A stretch of 64,000 bases of DNA from Roseibium sp. MMSF_3412 (GTDB lineage Bacteria > Pseudomonadota > Alphaproteobacteria > Rhizobiales > Stappiaceae): assembly GCF_030733265.1 (NCBI RefSeq), contig NZ_JASHJI010000025.1, forward strand, positions 1 to 64,000, written 5' to 3'. This document shows positions 61,329 to 64,000 of the stretch, in pieces (the stretch's first letter is position 1; the number at the start of each line of letters is the position of its first letter). Made by a program: the position numbers and the translations under genes. The notes beneath the pieces are model-generated. The model ran no database searches and was not told where the DNA came from. It saw only the letters and a program-made list of their open reading frames with translations.

Positions 61329-62408
61329 CTAGTTCGCACGCCAGGAAGCGCGATTGCGCATCCGGAAGACGAAGCCGATCACCTCGGCGACCGCCTTGTA
61401 GTGCTCTTCCGGTACTTCCTGATCAATTTCCACAGTTGCGTGAAGTGCCCGTGCAAGCGGCGGGTTTTCAACAACGGGAACCTCGTTTTCCTTCGCGATC
61501 TCACGCATTTTCAGCGCGATGGCATCCGTTCCCTTGGCAATGCAGAGCGGCGCGCCCATGCCTTCTTCGTATTTTAGCGCAACGGCGAAGTGGGTCGGGT
61601 TGGTCACGACCACGGTCGCCTGGGGAACCGCCGCCATCATGCGCTTGCGCGACCGCTCCATGCGCAGTTGCCGGATCTTGCCCTTGACCTGCGGATCGCC
61701 CTCCGTCTGCTTGAATTCTTCCTTGACCTCCCGAAGGGACATCTTCTGTTTGTTGAACCACTTGTTCTTCTGGTACGCGTAATCCGCAGCGGCGACGACG
61801 GTCATCACCGCGAGGATTGCAGCAAGCAGCTGCAGGATCAGAACCTGGGCCTCTTCCAGGATGACGCTCGTCTCGGCGAAGATGATGATTTCGGCCTCGT
61901 CGCGATGCGGCCACACCACGGCAACCATCAGCGCTCCGACGATCGAGATCTTGAACATGCCCTTGGCAAAGTTCACCAGGCTGTCGGCGGAAAAGAGCCG
62001 CTTGAACCCGGAGAGCGGCGAGACCTTGGACAGTTTGGGCTTGATCGTCTCGGCAGTCAGCAGCGGCTGATGCTGAATGAGGTTGCCCGCGACCGCCATG
62101 ACCAGGAGCGCAATCAGCGGCAGACCGACGATGAGGGCGACCGACTGGCCGGTATCGCGCCACAAGGCCTTCAGCGCAAAGCCGTCGACCGGTATCTGGT
62201 GCGCGTGTTCAATGAACCCCTTCATCAGATTGCCGAGGGACGCTGCCGCCCCGGGCGCAAAAAGCGCGATCATCAGGGTTGCCCCGGCAAGGGTGAACCA
62301 GGTGCTGACTTCCTGCGATTTGGGGACGTCCCCCTTGTCATGCGCTTCCTTCAAGCGCTTTTGCGTGGGGTCCTCAGTCTTTTCTGAGTCGTCGGTATCG
62401 TCAGCCAT
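61329..62408 (-). CDS. flhB: Flagellar export apparatus protein FlhB
   Basis: 359 residues. Four transmembrane helices, then the cytosolic switch domain with the self-cleaving NPTH motif (Asn270). Controls the change from hook to filament export in the flagellar type III system. The C-terminal region (KENEVPVVENPPLARAL) is normal. Nine bases after the fliR stop, so cotranscribed. Confidence 0.96.
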   Translation of the reverse strand: MADDTDDSEKTEDPTQKRLKEAHDKGDVPKSQEVSTWFTLAGATLMIALFAPGAAASLGNLMKGFIEHAHQIPVDGFALKALWRDTGQSVALIVGLPLIALLVMAVAGNLIQHQPLLTAETIKPKLSKVSPLSGFKRLFSADSLVNFAKGMFKISIVGALMVAVVWPHRDEAEIIIFAETSVILEEAQVLILQLLAAILAVMTVVAAADYAYQKNKWFNKQKMSLREVKEEFKQTEGDPQVKGKIRQLRMERSRKRMMAAVPQATVVVTNPTHFAVALKYEEGMGAPLCIAKGTDAIALKMREIAKENEVPVVENPPLARALHATVEIDQEVPEEHYKAVAEVIGFVFRMRNRASWRAN

Positions 62409-62417
62409 GTCGACCCG

Positions 62418-63191
62418 TCACCCGATAATGAATTTGCCGATCGATCCCTGAAAATGCTCCAGATAGAACATCATCAGCGTCGCGATCAGCGCCATGAGAA
62501 GGAACAGACCCACGGCGATGTTCACGGGCATCGCGATGAAGAAGATCTGCATTTGCGGCATCAGTTTGTTGAGCAGCCCGAGACCGAAGTAGAATACCAG
62601 TCCGACCACCAGGAAAGGCGCACTCATTCGCACCGCAATCGTGAACACATGCGCGACCGTGTCTGTCGCGTTTTGCGCAAAATCGCTCATGGGCGGGAGG
62701 TTTCCGGGTGGAAAAATCGTGAAGCTGTCATAGAGCGCAGCTATCACCAGGTAGTGTGAATCCGAGACGAAAACCAGCGTGATCCCCAGCACCGCGAGAA
62801 AGTTTCCGTAAAGCGCTCCCTGCTGCCCTTCGTTGGCGATATCCGTTCCAAGCGCGAAGGCCAGTCCCGACTGGTTCGCCATGATCATGCCCGCAATCTG
62901 CAGAGCGGAGGTGATCAGCCGCGCGCACAATCCGATACCGAAACCGATGGCCAGTTCTCCGCCTAGGAGCAGCAGCAATTGCATCATATTGGCCGTGAGA
63001 TTGTCCGGATACAGCGACGCCGCCACCGGGTACATGACCAGCGTGAGTGCAAGCGCAATGGTCAGTCGGAAGCGCATGGGGATGGAACTTTCACCCAGCG
63101 CGGGAAGAAGCATCAGCATCGTGCCGAGGCGGGCGAACATCAGCATGAAGGCGGCTGCGACATCCGGCAGGAAATCAAGCTGAATGGTCAT
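62418..63191 (-). CDS. fliR: Flagellar export apparatus protein FliR
   Basis: 257 residues, six helices. The N-terminal FLPDVAAAFMLMFARLGTMLMLLPALGE is typical. Part of the membrane export gate with FliP, FliQ and FlhB. Lies 22 bases after fliQ. Confidence 0.95.
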   Translation of the reverse strand: MTIQLDFLPDVAAAFMLMFARLGTMLMLLPALGESSIPMRFRLTIALALTLVMYPVAASLYPDNLTANMMQLLLLLGGELAIGFGIGLCARLITSALQIAGMIMANQSGLAFALGTDIANEGQQGALYGNFLAVLGITLVFVSDSHYLVIAALYDSFTIFPPGNLPPMSDFAQNATDTVAHVFTIAVRMSAPFLVVGLVFYFGLGLLNKLMPQMQIFFIAMPVNIAVGLFLLMALIATLMMFYLEHFQGSIGKFIIG

Positions 63192-63213
63192 GAGATCGCG
63201 CCCGCCAGGTGTT

Positions 63214-63480
63214 TCAGCCGGTGGTTAGGATCATTTCGGTGACCCGTCCCATGAAGGCCTCTAGCAATTGGCTCATGAAGGGGAGCGTCACGAGGATCGT
63301 CACGAATATCGCGAGGATCTTCGGCACGAAGACCAGCGTCATTTCCTGGATCTGTGTCAGGGCCTGGAACAGCGCAATAACGACACCGACAAGCAGCCCG
63401 ACCACCATGGCCGGCGCCGCCACCAGGATCATGGTCCAAACAGCTTCGCGCGCAAGATCGAGTACTTCGCCACCAGTCAT
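63214..63480 (-). CDS. fliQ: Flagellar export apparatus protein FliQ
   Basis: 88 residues with two hydrophobic helices and the family core GLLVGVVIALFQALTQIQEMTL. Export-gate subunit. Part of the fliE-fliQ-fliR-flhB run. Confidence 0.96.
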   Translation of the reverse strand: MTGGEVLDLAREAVWTMILVAAPAMVVGLLVGVVIALFQALTQIQEMTLVFVPKILAIFVTILVTLPFMSQLLEAFMGRVTEMILTTG

Positions 63481-63501
63481 GTCAAAACCCCCATGACGCG
63501 A

Positions 63502-63816
63502 TCAGATCGGCATCCGCATGATTTCTTCATATGCGGAAATGACGCGGTCGCGAACGGCAACCATGGTTTCCAGCGCGACTTCGGTCTCGGCCACTGCCGT
63601 GACAACGTCGACCACCCCGGTCTTGCCTTCGATCATTCCCATGGTCTTCTCGTCGGCCTGCTGCCCCTTGTCGACAACAGTATCGACCGCCTCCTTCACC
63701 ATCTGTCCGAAATCCATCCCCGTGGTTTCCGGTGTGGTTTCTTCGACGGCTTTCGCTTGTTGTTGAAGCTTGGCTGCCAGCTGATAGGCATTGTTTGCAA
63801 TTGACGGAGTGGTCAC
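63502..63816 (-). CDS. fliE: Flagellar hook-basal body protein FliE
   Basis: 104 residues. Links the MS ring to the rod. The C-terminal VDVVTAVAETEVALETMVAVRDRVISAYEEIMRMPI is the family signature. Between flgC and fliQ, as in many Hyphomicrobiales. Confidence 0.95.
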   Translation of the reverse strand: MTTPSIANNAYQLAAKLQQQAKAVEETTPETTGMDFGQMVKEAVDTVVDKGQQADEKTMGMIEGKTGVVDVVTAVAETEVALETMVAVRDRVISAYEEIMRMPI

Positions 63817-63851
63817 GGCTCCGGCCCCTTTCGGTGAATGTATTCCAGACT

Positions 63852-64000
63852 TCAGGCGCGCAGGATGTCGATCGTTCGCTGCAACATCCGGCGGGTGGAC
63901 TCAATGACGTTCAGATTGGCCTCGTAGGAGCGCTGCGCTTCGCGCATGTCCGTGGTTTCGATCAGGGTGTTCACATTCGGCTGCAGCACGTATCCGTTAT
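63852..64000 (-). CDS. flgC: Flagellar basal-body rod protein FlgC, C-terminal part only
   Basis: Forty-nine residues ending at the TGA at 63852-63854; the gene continues beyond the right edge. The readable part (NGYVLQPNVNTLIETTDMRE and QRSYEANLNVIESTRRMLQ) is the conserved FlgC end, which packs in the rod. Confidence 0.93.
   Translation of the reverse strand, partial: NGYVLQPNVNTLIETTDMREAQRSYEANLNVIESTRRMLQRTIDILRA

Overview
The window is GC-rich alphaproteobacterial chromosome, most likely from a marine member of the Hyphomicrobiales such as the Stappiaceae (Roseibium/Labrenzia/Stappia-like). This placement is inferred from three things: the neighbouring icd, alaS and recA genes, the cckA gene beside a flhB-fliR-fliQ-fliE-flgC flagellar block, and the secreted RTX, TRAP and ABC gene content typical of marine heterotrophs. 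No rRNA, tRNA, CRISPR array, prophage or complete insertion sequence was found. A short repeat family with terminal inverted repeats (MITE-like) occurs three times.

Layout. 1-2177 (-): 5' part of a giant secreted RTX/serralysin-like metalloprotease that runs off the left edge. 2749-5989: icd, a glutathione S-transferase, an aspartate/glutamate racemase and a small exported protein. 6020-8351: a cyclic-nucleotide-gated K+ channel divergent from an acyltransferase that has no ordinary start codon. 8576-8843: MITE copy 1, followed by a 41-residue membrane peptide gene and a strong terminator. 9077-13082 (-): alaS and recA, with an SOS-box-like site. 13394-16279: pseudouridine catabolism (kinase and glycosidase) and an NmrA-type oxidoreductase. 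16521-20874: four consecutive genes of unknown function (two coiled-coil proteins, a single-span membrane protein and a lipoprotein), the best candidate for an undescribed system. 20959-23578: VOC protein/TetR divergon with two matching palindromes, a SnoaL-like protein and a DUF1287 protein. 23675-33276 (-): FAD monooxygenase, SLC13 permease, and a five-gene Nik/Opp-type ABC importer plus an EamA exporter behind a Zur-box-like palindrome.

33570-35108 (-) is an arylsulfatase with MITE copy 2 just upstream. 35598-42295 is a LysR-controlled catabolic cluster: a D-glutamate-cyclase-like hydro-lyase, a TRAP importer (P, Q, M), a DUF2848 protein and an amidase, with a perfect T-N11-A LysR box. 42352-50885 holds two RTX proteins (an M10 protease and a CAP-domain protein) that share the same C-terminal secretion cassette and flank an RND efflux pair. 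51464-55471 holds a DUF3179 membrane protein, a second sulfatase and an outer-membrane beta-barrel protein. 55497-58209 (-) holds a cupin protein and a chromate-resistance pair (rhodanese-ChrB and ChrA). 58348-58615 is MITE copy 3, whose edge coincides with the cckA stop codon. 58613-64000 (-) holds cckA, flhB, fliR, fliQ, fliE and the 3' end of flgC.

Functional themes are nutrient capture in a marine setting (sulfate esters, metal or peptide chelates, carboxylate-like TRAP substrates), secreted calcium-binding hydrolases, and core cell-cycle and motility functions. Functions were assigned by reading motifs and family resemblance. No database search was run.
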